The translations under genes and the position numbers were made by a program. Shown one piece after another: positions 1 through 11,361 of a DNA stretch of 64,000 bases. The notes beneath the pieces are model-generated. The model was not told where the DNA came from. It saw nothing but the letters and a program-made list of their open reading frames with translations, and made no database searches. Origin of the DNA: Pardosa pseudoannulata (Eukaryota; Arthropoda; Arachnida; Araneae; Lycosidae); the NCBI GenBank assembly GCA_032207245.1, contig CM063510.1:164890928-164954927 (forward strand), in the 5' to 3' direction. How positions within the stretch are numbered: the stretch's first letter is position 1; every line of letters begins with the position of its first letter.

Positions 1-405
1 AAGATCACCTCTGTGAAGCATTGTTTCTAAATCTTTTAAGGTTGACGACTCTCTATAAATGCCTACTTGCAAAAATGCTTATTAGGTTCTTACATAAACA
101 GTGGAAACTATCTGAAAGATCACCTCTGTGAAGGAGTGTTTCTAAATCTTTTATGGTTGACGTCTCGCTATAAAGGTCTACTTGTAAATACTCGTATTAG
201 GTTCTTATATAAACAGTGGAATCTCTCTGAAAGATAATCCTTGTGAAGCAGTGTTTCTAAATCTTTTAGGGTGGAATCCTCGCTAAATAGGTCTGTTTAT
301 ACATATACGTATGAAGTGGTTGTTTAAACAGTGAGACCTCTCTGAAAGACCATTTCTGTAAAGAGTGTTCTCAATCTTATGGTTGGTGACACACTAAAAA
401 TGTCT
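1..405. repeat. 115-bp tandem satellite, about 3.5 units, open at the left edge
   Basis: The core AAGATCACCTCTGTGAAG starts at 1, 116, 231 and 346 (the last two diverged), so the period is exactly 115 bp. The units share the phrases TTTCTAAATCTTTTA and AAACAGTGGAA. Divergence rises towards the right and the array fades out near 405. The left edge is cut by the window. There are no coding signs. Confidence 0.9.
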
Positions 406-549
406 TGAAATTATTTTGTCATGCATAAAAAAATAAAATAAATCCTGAAAAAATAAATTTCAAATATTTATTTATAATTCGTTGAAGGTCATTAAAAATG
501 TTTTCAGATAACGAAACCAATATGTTGTGAAGTTATCATGCTGATAATA

Positions 550-1451
550 CGGTGGACTCCGCTTAATGTGATCATTTGGGACACATGATTTGATAACAAT
601 AACGATTATAACAATATCGATATGCAAAATTCTAAATTTTATCCTCCCCCTTTAATTACACTTACTAAATTTCAAAATAAAATGAAATCTCAACTTATAT
701 TTATGTACTGTATATTATCCTTTAAAACATAAGAATTGTATACATAATTTAAAAAAATTCATCAATAGTTGACTGCCTACAATTTTTTCTAAGAAGTTCA
801 TTGTTAAATTGTTCGTAATCATAATGTTTTTTAAAGACATCGGAGCGGTGTTATACTCCACGTTTCGACACTTTCAATGCAATTCAGAGGCTGAGAAATG
901 TTTGAATGTGCTGCAGCAATGAGCTGACTCATTTTTGGAACCTGTCATAACGATTTAAAATTTCGATCTTTTGTTTTAATGTTAAATCATTTCGCTGTCT
1001 GGCTTCCATATCGACAAGCTGCATGCAAGGGAGCAAGGCATAAAATGTGAAGACGCTCCTTCTCAGTTCCGATAAGAATGTGTTGCCTTCTGCTTATCTG
1101 GCAACCATTGACCACCAGCAGGGTGAGCGTATTTCTGAAAAATTCCAAGAACGTGTAATTTACCCATTCCTTTTTTTCATTCCCCATTTCTATAGGTGGA
1201 AGAGGGAGAATTATCGTAAATTAAAACAACAGCGAAGGGATAGAAAAGAAAGGGTTCCTTCTGAATACATTGATAATATTCCTTTGTCAGTTAAAATGAG
1301 GTTCGAAAACGGATAACACTAACCGATGTAACGATCCCATAAAACGATAATTTTAATATACAAATGAATGGAGAAAATCGGGACCAAGGGATTTCGATAA
1401 CAATAAGCGATGGATAACATTAACCGCGATCACATTAAGCGGAGTCTACTG
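550..1451. mobile_element. pogo/Tigger-like DNA transposon, internally decayed
   Basis: Imperfect terminal inverted repeats bound this 902-bp segment: CGGTGGACTCCGCTTAATG at 550 and its counterpart CAGTAGACTCCGCTTAATG read inward from 1451. A TA lies directly outside each end (548-549 and 1452-1453), as in the Tc1/mariner/pogo superfamily. The CAGTAGACTCC-type end resembles Tigger/pogo elements from memory. The best internal ORF (1047-1313, plus, 89 codons) ends in a basic run but shows no recognisable transposase motif, so the element is probably non-autonomous. Confidence 0.7.
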
Positions 1452-1663
1452 TATTTATGTCTAGGCGTGATAAATTATTTTATCTATCACCCCGAGCTCT
1501 CATAACATTCCAAGTACAAAAAAACTCCACTATTGCAGTTAATATTTAACATAAAACTATTATCGCCTTTTGCAACTGTCCATGAAATTTAGGAATAGGG
1601 CCGAGTAAAAAGAAACATTGCTTTTGTACTTTAAAACAATAATTTAATCTCTGAACATCGTAA

Positions 1664-1840
1664 GCCGAACGATGGATGACTGGTTAGAGAATTGACCTTT
1701 GGACCCGGAGTTCGTGGGTTCGAGTCACACTAGGGAGAGGATGTTCGTAACCATGCGGAACCAGCTTTAAGCAGTATGTCCCGGTCTCATTAGCCTTTGT
1801 GTTGCAAAAAAGTAAACCGTAGAGCTCTCAACCAACCCAC
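1664..1840 (+). mobile_element. tRNA-derived SINE, family 1
   Basis: The head has a B-box-like GGGTTCGAGTC and an A-box-like GATGACTGGTTAGAG. The body has the family phrase CCCGGTCTCATTAGCC, and the tail ends in CAACCAACCCAC. The element is flanked by a 13-bp duplication with one mismatch (CTGAACATCGTAA at 1651-1663, CTGAACATCTTAA at 1841-1853), the signature of LINE-mediated insertion. It is the most diverged of the family-1 copies that keep a duplication. Confidence 0.85.
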
Positions 1841-2448
1841 CTGAACATCTTAAACATTCTAAGTACAAGAAAATAAAACCGTTCTTACAATTCTAATTCA
1901 AATCGGAAACCACTTGACACTATTTAATTCGCTACCGTACGCATTGAATCTATCAGGTATGGAAATGAAAGATAGGAAGTAAATATATCATAAAAAATTA
2001 AATTATATCTCTGATATACGAACATATGTTGACAAGCACCTAAAACTATGTAAATAAGAAAAGCAATTTCAACACAAAAAATGCATCTAATGAAAGAGTT
2101 TTTCCGAAGAACACCCACTCTTACAGTAACTTGAGAAGAAAAAAATATGTTGATAGTAAAAAAAATACTTTAAAATAATTCATGCAAAGATAAAACTGAG
2201 AAGAGCGATAAGAAATTTGGTGATTTTAACACTTTTTTGAGTGGAGTTATTTAAAAATTTACCACCTTCTCAAATTTACTATCGTAGGCTATAGTTTAGT
2301 TAGCCTATTAATAAGTCCGCCACTAGACTTTAAATTTGATTTAGTTCCCAATATCATATGGTAACACAAGCCTGAAATGTCGATGTGTCTCAGATTTGTC
2401 AAACAATTGAATACGGAAACAAAACCTTGTGTTTGATTTTTGGTTTTA

Positions 2449-2609
2449 TGGGCCCTTACTCTGGACGTTTCTCTTCTGTTCTAACCTTCGTTGTGACGCC
2501 ACTTTGACGTCAGCTTGCAGACATCATTCCAGCAAGCGATCAAGCTGACATCAAAATGAACGGCACAATGAACGTTCGAACCGACTCGCAACGTCCAGAG
2601 TAAACCCCA
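2449..2609. mobile_element. 161-bp fold-back MITE with TA target duplication
   Basis: The ends TGGGCCCTTACTCTGGACG and CGTCCAGAGTAAACCCCA are inverted copies, flanked by TA at 2447-2448 and 2610-2611. The inner part is also self-complementary (GACGTCAGCTTG against CAAGCTGACATC), so the whole element can fold into a hairpin. Its higher GC content sets it off from the surroundings. TA duplication points to the Tc1/mariner superfamily. Confidence 0.75.
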
Positions 2610-2899
2610 TATTAATGTATCGATACTCCCTGGTGCCTTTCATGCAATGAAGCTGAAAAATACTACTATTACTTCAACTTTGAGTAGTTGGAATGTTTGT
2701 GTATATAAAGTGTGGTTCTGTGTTAATTTGGTGGAAACTGCTGCCCCAATTAGATGGTATATTGTTCTTATTTCCAATTTATAAATTGATTGTTTTTATT
2801 TAATATTGTTATTGGAGTGAACCATCAGCTCTACGTATTTATCCTACACCAATCTTCTACAATGTGACTATCGGATAAAGTTTGTATATTATGATCAAA

Positions 2900-3435
2900 A
2901 TGGTGGAAACGGCAGCTGTGAAAATTCCTGTATTCATACCTACTGATCCAGCTTATAGCTCACGATAATTGAATATACCACCTTGCATTGCCAAAGTGTA
3001 GAATGGATTTAACAACGAAATATAATTATAGCGTTTCTCATCTACCGCCAGAAATAACGATGGCACTTCGAGATATCATGCTTTTTCCTGATACTGCTGA
3101 TCCCTACAGGGATTTAAAATTCGAAATTATACTCCGTTGTGGTGAGACAAAATCCCAGGAAATTCGTCGACTGTTAGCTGTTACAACTCGATGGTAGAAA
3201 ACCTTCTGAACTCATGCAATGGCTTGCTGAAAATCAAAGCGTGCCAGACTCTTTTTTACTAGAACTATTTCTACAACATTTATCCTCCAACTCGCAATTT
3301 ATCTTAGCATCTGTACAGGATCTTAGGCTAAGTAAAGATACAGAAATTGTCTATAAAGTTTTGAATACTTCCCAATCACAGGTAAGAAGCGTTTCTTCTA
3401 ATTCTTCGAATGCAAACTCCGAACTCTTGAAATAA
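2900..3435 (+). pseudogene. broken Ty3/Gypsy-type Gag (capsid) fragment
   Basis: Three pieces in different frames look like one ancestral Gag. The first is ATG 2900 to a stop near 2966 (MVETAAVKIPVF...). The second is 2988-3195, with the capsid-like phrase HLPPEITMALRDIM and an EIRRLLA helix. The third runs from about 3190, where a one-base shift gives DGRKPSELMQWLAE, then SFLLELFLQHLSSNSQFIL, to the stop at 3433-3435. The order matches arthropod Gypsy capsids as I remember them (LPPE, then RKPSELL, then LF.QRLP). Part of the N-terminal half is missing and no protease, RT or integrase follows, so this is a dead fragment. I could not place its LTRs. Confidence 0.72.
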
Positions 3436-3782
3436 GTTTAAAAAGTCGATGTGTCTCAAATTTGTCAAAAAATAATATGGAAACAAAACCTTGTGTTTTA
3501 TTTATGGTTTTTTACTACTAATAATTTTCTAAAATTCCCTTTTTAATAACGTAAAACGTTAGTTGACGCTAAATTCTGTCTTTTATAAAAAATGTATGTC
3601 TACAAAATTTTCCTCCGTAATTTAGAAATCCGCACTGGCTTTAATTTACTTCCCAATACCAGATGATAGAACAGACCTGAAATGTCGATGTGTCTCGAAA
3701 TTGTAATAAAAGTAAATACGGAAACAAAACTTCGTGTTTAACATTTTTCTTTTAACTATTAACTTTCTGAAATACCCTTTTT

Positions 3783-3951
3783 GTCGAACAATGGCCGAAT
3801 GGTTAGGGTGTTGGCCTTCGGAACCGGAGTTCGTGGGTTCGAATCCCGTTCGTAGCCGTTCGGAATCGGGTTAAGCAGTAGGTCCCGGTCTCATTAGCCC
3901 TCGTGTTATAAAAAGTAGACCGTAGCACTTCAACCCCTCCCCCCCAAAAAA
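3783..3951 (+). mobile_element. tRNA-derived SINE, family 1, with perfect 13-bp target duplication
   Basis: A-box-like TGGCCGAATGGTTAGGG and B box GGGTTCGAATCCCG are followed by the family body TAGGTCCCGGTCTCATTAGC and an A/C-rich tail. The duplication AAATACCCTTTTT is perfect (3770-3782 and 3952-3964). The target is one unit of the local tandem array. A neighbouring unit near 3527-3546 still shows the empty site, so the insertion is younger than the array. Confidence 0.95.
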
Positions 3952-4275
3952 AAATACCCTTTTTAATAATGCAAAGGGATAGTTTAAATAAAATGTATTC
4001 TTTTTATATACACGACCACCAACAAAATTTACCACCGTAGGCTATAACCTAACTAGCCTATTCAGAAATCTTCTACTGGGCTTTAAATTTAATTTAGTTA
4101 TCAGTAACAGAGGGTAACACAGGCCTTAAAACATCGATGTGTCTTAAATTTGTCAAAAATTGAATACGGAGTAAAAACTGTGCGTTTCATTTTAGCTTAT
4201 TTGCTACTAATTTTCTAAAATACCATTTTAATAATGTAAAACTCTAATGTGAAATTAATACTTTTATAAAAACAA

Positions 4276-7054
4276 GTCTAGACTACCTGGGTTTTTTCAA
4301 AGCTGGGTTGATTTTTTTGATAAGATTTCGATTTTCGAAAAGAAAAATCAAATTTTGATTTTTTTAAAAATGTACCAAATTGATTATTAAATTTTTAATT
4401 AGAAATTTTTAAATATATTAAGTTTCTATCAGAAAAAAGGGAGGGGGATTCTTCTATTTTGAATTGTTTAGATCAAAGTGTTGGTAGAAAACAACAAATT
4501 AAAGTTGAATATGAATGACCATCAAATTTATTTAATTTAGATATACAGACAAAGTGCCCTCTACCGACTTGTCTTTTGCTATCAGATCCTACATTGTACC
4601 TTAAAAATTGTTTTAGAAGATATTATTCCCCACAGCTGTGACCATTAGTTTTGTTATAATTGATCTACAAAAGACTAAATAATAAGAAATATTGGGTCGA
4701 AAAAAGAAATCGTAAAAACTTTAGTAAAGTTCCCAAGACGGTCCCGAACGGATTGTAACATCAGCAGTTTTCTTCAATTCGGTAATGCATTCGTGAAGAC
4801 AAAATCACGGAAGTAATATTTGGTCTTAAAACCAAGGAAGGCAATTTTCGAAATGGGGAGGGATGAAATTCGTGCCAGCTGCACACATACCTTTAGTACG
4901 GCTGTGCCTGGAGATCTAACCATATGAAAGCGCTTTGAGACTTGATCATTTAAAAGGAAATATGATTGAGCATACCCTTTCTTACTGATAAAAATTTCCA
5001 TGAGGTGTAAATCCTTCATTCTGTGCTAAACATTAAGAAAGCTAAAGTTTGTCTATATTTCTTAGCCTCACGATTCGTATCATCTAACACCTGATCGTTT
5101 CGTGGATCTTGACACTTTTCATGAGTACGCTCTCCCACGCAAAGAAAAGGAGCTTCGATGGGATTCGTGCTCTTAAAGCTTTCAGATAGCAGATAATTTT
5201 TGGAAAATTAATGCATATGCCTCCCATGAATTCATTCTTGTTGTTATTCATGCCAGTTGGATGAGCCAAGTTCGTGAGCTAGAGGCTAGTTCATTTAAGG
5301 CGAAGGGATGTATTTCATTTTGAAGAACATCTCTAGGGTAAAAGAAAGACTAAGTGGATCCTAGTTAGCTCAAAAGTGGGTTCTTGTAATTAATTCCCAA
5401 GCTTGTCGCACACGCAAGTATTGTTTCAACTTAGAGGGCATTGCTATGAAGAACCTATTTTACATATTTCAGCCACCAGTAGTGGGCACGATGGAACTTT
5501 AAACCTTAACAGCTTGCCTGATTATCCCGAGTTATCTCGGGTTTGTACATATTACAGTTAATTACTATCCCGAGAAAACTCCGGCGATAAATTTGTAGAT
5601 AATTCATGTTATAATTTAACTGAAAGTCAATTATTCATTATTTACACTTCATTTATTCTATATTTATATGCTGTCTTAAATTATGAATTTTTCTTTCAAA
5701 ATAAAATATCCCACGATTAAATAAATACTGTATATTTTGGTAACGATTGCAATATTTTGACCAATAGAGACAATAGACCATCTAGAGATATCTAGAGATA
5801 TCTTTGCTCGTCCGAAATGTAAGGAGGTTTGTCAAGGATATTCCAAATTATTCAACATTTGGGTAGTTTTCTGAGCAGTATGAAGCCTTTTCTTCACTTG
5901 AATATAATCTATTTTCTTTCTTGAAGTACCTAAAAGATTGACGATTCGTTTCAGATGAGAAAATGATCAGTTCATTACAATGCGGCTGAACAGGCAGTGG
6001 CAGTTTTTTTTTATCAGAAATATTCAAGGTCACGTTATGAAGTAAAGAGTGCTTAAAACGATATGAAAAACAATAACCTCATATGTACTATCAATTTGCT
6101 GTATTGATTGTAGGAAATAAAATGAATACGTTTCACAGCAGGCTTTGTGACCTTGCATTTTAAACATTCCTCGCATTTGTGTTCAATTTTTAAACATCTG
6201 AAACCATTAATACCTGTCAGTAGAAGTATAAAAAATACATAAAAATGGAAGTATTATATAAAGGAAAAATACCACATGTGGTCGAAATGATCTATTCCGT
6301 AATTAATGTTAAGATATAAATTAAAAAAAATAAAACGTCTAATTATCCTCAAATAATTTCCATTTAAAATTTATGGAAAATCATCAGACGTAATAACATG
6401 GTTAAATATACACTGAACATCAAAGACTTCTGAAAACTTTTTAGTATTTTTTGCATTGTGAAGATATTAAAGTTTCTACGGTGAAATTAAAACTACTTGT
6501 AATTGTGCATGACCACGCATTCTGATTCATTTAAAGAGGGCATTATGGGAGTTGCGTAAGTAGTTCCAAAAATTGAAAAAAAAATTCCATTCGGAGAAAG
6601 TTTTTTTTTAAATCTCTTTAATGGGATAATGATGTAGGAAAAAATCACTTCGCGCCTTGTAATTGTGCTAAAGGTAATATAAACTAAAAGAACTACATAT
6701 TCAGTCGTTTTGGTATAAACAAACGCTTTACATAAATTTCCTTTTATTTCTTTGGATAAACAATGAACTTCAATAAGTTTTTCAGAAACTTTTCTGCTCA
6801 CTTGCTATTTAGCCTTATTTTAAAGCCGTTTTACTACATTTTCAATGTCATGTGCTTTGGCTTCGAGAATCGTGTCTCTTGTTAAAATTTTCTTAAACCC
6901 CATTTAGATATGAATATTTAGGTCAGGAGAAATCTTTCTACTTTAGATGTTTTCGTTCGAATGTTTGGGTATCATATTTGTCTCTTCATCAGATGCTCCA
7001 TTAAACTACTTCCGTTTTTCTTGGTAACAGGAAATCCCAAAACACATCTAGAAA
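4276..7054. other. AT-rich DNA with no recognised gene
   Basis: I recognise no transposon ends or protein family here. Minus-strand ORFs at 4774-5019 (81 codons), 5084-5269 and 6493-6801 (102 codons) have no motif I know and no strong codon signal. The patch 4740-5290 is less AT-rich than its surroundings and might be an old element. A palindrome CCCGAGTTATCTCGGG lies at 5526-5541, with a partial echo (CCCGAGAAAACTCCGG) at 5569-5584. Confidence 0.5.
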
Positions 7055-7292
7055 GATGCATTAGATATCTATCTCTCTATTGTGTGTTTTGGGATTAGAT
7101 AGGGATTAGATCTAGAGGATAGATATCTAGGTCTATATCTAGGATAGATATCTCTAGAGGTCTTTAGAGATATATTGCGATAGATATTGCGATAGATCTC
7201 TAGAGAAGATATCTAGCGATATCTCTAGAGACATCTCTAGAGACATCTCTAGAGAAGATATCTACTAGCGATGGATATTGCGATGGATATTG
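7055..7292. repeat. cryptically simple, palindrome-rich patch (ATCTCTAGAGAT-type)
   Basis: Overlapping copies of TCTCTAGAGA, AGATATCTA and GCGATAGATATTGCGATAG follow each other with no fixed period. Most are their own reverse complement, so either strand can fold many ways. A small outlier of the same motif sits at 5781-5802. It looks like slippage-grown sequence, not a regulatory site. Confidence 0.7.
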
Positions 7293-9745
7293 AAAAAAAA
7301 CCTCACTAGGTCATAAAAATATTTTGGTCAGACTAACAAAGTCACGCTAACAGTCTTGCGTTCTAGTTGTATTTAGAAATACACTTTCACCTTTAAGAAA
7401 TAATTTTTAAAATATCTCAGAAATATACCGAGAGAAAAACAGAAATATACTATTACATTACTATTACAATATTATAAATATAAATATACTATTACAATAT
7501 TATCAGACGAAAAATCAAAATCAAAATTTAATCCAAAGATTTCTACCTTCGAGAGAGTATGGTATTGCACCTAGTTACACTAGATCGGAAAAGTTTTTTA
7601 CGGATATATCACTTGCGAAAACATATTTATTCATTTTGATTTCCCGGATGCAATGTAACTTTTTATTCTTGTAACATTTTTTGACGGAAATTTGTATTTT
7701 TGACAGATTTTTGTAAGATCATAATTGTTTCGTAAAAACTAAGATTTATTCGTAACAGTTGGCAGGTTTGACACGCATGTATAAATTCGAATTTATGACC
7801 AGTGGGATCAGAAATAAAGAATCAAAAAGTAAAATCCTCAACCTGGCTTCAAAAATCTATATTCAACGTTTCCTTTCCGTAAGATACTTTAAACCTTTTT
7901 GCACACCTTTACCTCATTAGCTAATTAGAGATAGTTTGTGATTACTCAAGTACAGTTGAACCCGAGATCCTCGCTTCAAAATTGAAGTGTCATCAGATTC
8001 ATTGACTCGTGTGTGTCTCAGTAAAGAAATTATTTTTTTTCTTCTCATCCTATCGACATATTTTCAAGAATCGCTCATTAGTCCGTATTTCGAAGAAGAC
8101 TTAATATAAGTATGCCTCAGTGGATGGTACGCGGAATGCGTGGGTATCTTATATTTAGGTAAACATATTCGCTTTGATTTTTTTCTATTTCTATTAAAGC
8201 CTTTTAAAATAAATTAATTTTTAGTTTTGACAGAGACTGGGGACATTTGCTACTTTTGATCCTTTTTTAAAAATTTTCTGAAGTACTACTTGATGAAATG
8301 TTTAGAAACTTCATCCAAGAGTAGTGAATCTATTTTGTGACGCATTTTTATAATGAGTTAGCAGTGCACTTAGAGGACAGGAAAAAAAATTAACGAAAAA
8401 TTGGCATAACTTAGAAATTGGTCTGAATAATCTGAGTTTCTTTAAATATGAACATTAATATGTTCAACAGCAGTGTGCATTTTTTTGAGAGAAAAGAAGC
8501 ATTTAAGCTCAGCATGCTGGTCTGCTCAACATTTACCACAAATTCAGTTTTTAAAGAACTTTATTTACATGTCGCAGCTGAGGCATCGTAAGATAATTTC
8601 TATACCTCATTCGAACACTTTCCCACATCATGGAATGTGGAAATAGGAATTCACGTAACAAGTTTTATTTTTTTTTAAATGGCTTCTGTGCCACGGGATC
8701 GAATGTTTACAAAATTTATGGAATGAACGTAGTCGAGGGTAAAAGTTCGGAAAATATATTTTTTCTCTTATTTTGTAATTTTGCTTTAGTAACTTACATG
8801 TAATATTTTGATTTGTATAAAGTGGAATCCCTAATTTTTATATTGGGTTCCATGACAAAAAGATGCATACAACTAATGAATTTTTGACTTATTTTTCAAG
8901 AAATGTTTGAAAAAAAAAATAAAAAATAGACGAAGAAACGTTTGCATTTAAGTGAAGACCTTAAGTGAAGATTTCGTTACCAGTCATTTATTTACTTAAC
9001 TTCAAAGAAGCAAATTATCTTGCAGATGGAGGTAAATCTAAAACTCTATTTTTTACTAATGTGAGTGCATTTTCCCTTTTTACTCGTCTATTCTTGCTTT
9101 TAATGAAAATGAAACTATCTTGGATATTAAAATCTAGTTTGTTAAACAATGAAATTTAAATTTTCTACAATGAAATACATCGCTACCTTTCTACTTGAAT
9201 AATATAATCATTTATTCTAAATTGCTAGAACTCACTTGAGCCATAATGTTCTTCCACCCAATTGGTGCTCGTCAAACAATAGATGCATCTCTCCTCTTTA
9301 TTTCGTGTGGCCTCTGATTTAAGTGCTTGGCTCGTCCAAATGGTATTGGTAATAAAAACAAAATATGGATGTTTTTAAAAAGAAGTTGAATAAGAAGGAT
9401 AATTTTCACCTTTTCTCAATAAAGTTAAGAGTAATTACTTTTACCAATGTTCCTATTTGGTGAAATTTACAGATAATTTCAAAATTTTCTGGTACAGGTT
9501 GAATCAATTTCTACATTTTTCATGAATTTTTTTACTAGTAACCTAAATGCACTTGTTACTCATTTTTAATAAGAGTAAATATAAGTGCATTCACTGCTCC
9601 ATATAAGGCCAAAACAAGTCTAAAAACGAATACTTTTTAAAAAATTTTCATTCTGTTTCTCTTCGTCGTTTAAACACTAGTCGTCTCATGACCAGCCTTT
9701 GGTCTAGGTAACTGAGGGTAATTAGTAATCTCAGTAAAATGGACA
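7293..9745. other. AT-rich DNA with no recognised gene
   Basis: No transposon ends, tandem repeats or coding signatures that I could support. The longest ORF is 64 codons (8965-9159, plus) and resembles no family. Confidence 0.5.
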
Positions 9746-10313
9746 TTAACCCCTTCCGGTATGATTTAATAATGAAAAACTGTGCATGAAATAACCATTT
9801 AATTTTTATTTAAAAAAGCTTGTTTCATTTTACAATTCTTACATATTCTTAATTAAAATCCACTTTTTACATAGTGTTAAATAATATCAGAAACAGTAAA
9901 ATTAAGAAAATATCAAAGCAAAACATTAATAAGGTATACAGATAATAGTCTTCAAGCTAGTGGTACTTTTCAAAACAAAGTGCAAAGGAATTCTTAATTG
10001 TTTACACCGCCAAGTAGTCTCACTTTTAATTTGATTCTTGTAACACACACGGCATTTCTTAGTAGGTTTTCTTTTATTCTGACTCATTAATTTGGCAATG
10101 ACTTGTACCAAGTAAACAATATGCAATAGTGACTTGTGATTTTCACAAGTGATAAAAGTGTTGCCAAATTCAGTACACTAGAAATTTTAAACTAAATTAA
10201 TTATCATATTTAACAGTAACTTTAATCGCATGACGAGTGTAGCTCGTCATTGTGCGGTATGGAATGAAAAACTAATGACGATCTAGACTCGTCATTTTAC
10301 CGGAAGGGGTTAA
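9746..10313 (-). mobile_element. piggyBac-like element, deleted to its 3' end
   Basis: The ends TTAACCCCTTCCGG (9746) and CCGGAAGGGGTTAA (to 10313) form a perfect 14-bp inverted repeat that includes the TTAA duplication diagnostic of piggyBac. Just inside the right end are two near-palindromes, TGACGAGTGTAGCTCGTCA (10222-10240) and TGACGATCTAGACTCGTCA (10276-10294), which look like subterminal binding repeats. A minus-strand reading frame inside keeps a piece of the transposase C-terminus (separate entry). The element is 568 bp, so most of the transposase gene is gone. Confidence 0.85.
9926..10126 (-). pseudogene. piggyBac transposase C-terminal zinc-ribbon remnant
   Basis: The 66-codon minus-strand frame reads RKPTKKCRVCYKN, then SETTWRCKQLRIPLHFV. 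This matches the C-terminal cysteine-rich domain of piggyBac transposases, where a CxxC pair is followed by an R.T.Y.C..C.VPLC core. Here the CxxC (CRVC) and the next C remain. The second CxxC is CKQL, and the cysteine after IPL is histidine, so metal binding is probably lost. In intact family members the catalytic aspartates lie upstream; they are absent here. The fragment lies inside a TTAA-bounded element and on the strand expected for its 3' end. Confidence 0.75.
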
Positions 10314-10794
10314 AGCTCTTTTTACAACAATCCAAAACGAAGATATCGAAGTATTCACATGCAGTTGGAACAAAGCTTTTTAAGTCCATTAAAATATTTT
10401 TCCCAATTTGAATTTTTATGGTTTACTTATTTTTATTAGTTGTTTCCTAAAGGGAGTATTCTAATCAAGAAAACTGTTAGTTTATAAAGTAATATCGATA
10501 TAACTAAAAATCGCGATATACCGGAGGTTCACGTTGCCGGTCATCGTTAGTTCGCAGTTCTTAAGACCTACTCAGACAACACCTTACTTTTAGAAACGAG
10601 TCTATCTTTTAACATTTAAGGAAAAGTGTAAATGATAATTTTATAAAAGGTTAAATACAGCAAATATAAAAAATGTGAATAATTTAATACGCGTACATTC
10701 AAGTTATGTTCGATTTTTTTAATCCGAACTTATCGGTTAAAAAACTAATTTTATTTACTGGTGAAATCGTAAGAAATTATTCATAATTTAAATA

Positions 10795-11345
10795 AAAAAA
10801 GCATAAAAGTAGGGTAAAAAAATGGTTTCTTGTAAACCAAAAAAGATGAAAAAGCATCCTTGTCACTGTTTTTATGTAAAGAAAATATGCAGTTACCATA
10901 TCAACGGATAAAAAAAGAGGCTTAATTTTTTACAAGTTCTTTGGTCGGAAAATAATTAAAATTTTCTCAACCCCCCTCTTACAAGCTGGGGTAAAAAAAC
11001 AATATCCCTAAACTATGCGTTGTCAGGCAATTTCGTCATCTTCTTTTCTTCTAAAATTAGCCTCCTACTAGCTGGAATTTAGCTACTTTTTAAGAAGAGT
11101 TCCTTTTTAGTTGAATAAGCAATTAAAGAGTCTAGGAAAACATGTTTAACCCTAGATATCTGTAAAAAAAATTGTTAATGGCTTTGACAGTGACATTTCG
11201 AAACTTGAAAATTTGAATGAAAACACATATATTTTTATAACTCTTCTAATTCAATAGGTATATTATCGAATGCCGTTTAAACGAAAAACATAACTCGAAA
11301 TTTTGCTTAAGACGAAGAAAGTTTCCTCTTGAGGTTGTATTGGAT
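10795..11345. repeat. diverged direct repeat, copy A (partner 14190-14640)
   Basis: Shared phrases in the same order are AATATGCAGTTACCA, ATAATTAAAA, AATTTCGTCATCTT and GGAATTTAG, with many indels between them. Each copy lies about 3.4 kb from the other. Copy A stops just before the Helitron at 11362. Family unknown. Confidence 0.65.
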
Positions 11346-11361
11346 AATATTAATAATTGCA

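Larger units (their letters stand above)
2320..4275. repeat. ~240-280 bp tandem repeat, interrupted by several insertions
   Basis: The phrase GTCGATGTGTCT recurs at about 2378, 3445, 3683 and 4133. Each occurrence is followed by a GAATACGGAAACAAAACCTTGTG-like stretch and an AT-rich spacer. The first gap is widened by a MITE and a gag relic (2449-3435), and the third by a SINE (3783-3951). Removing those leaves a spacing of roughly 240-280 bp. No protein is encoded. Confidence 0.75.

Noticed and set aside
4774..5019. 81-codon minus ORF in a GC-richer patch
   Set aside because: No motif, no splice signals and only composition to support it.
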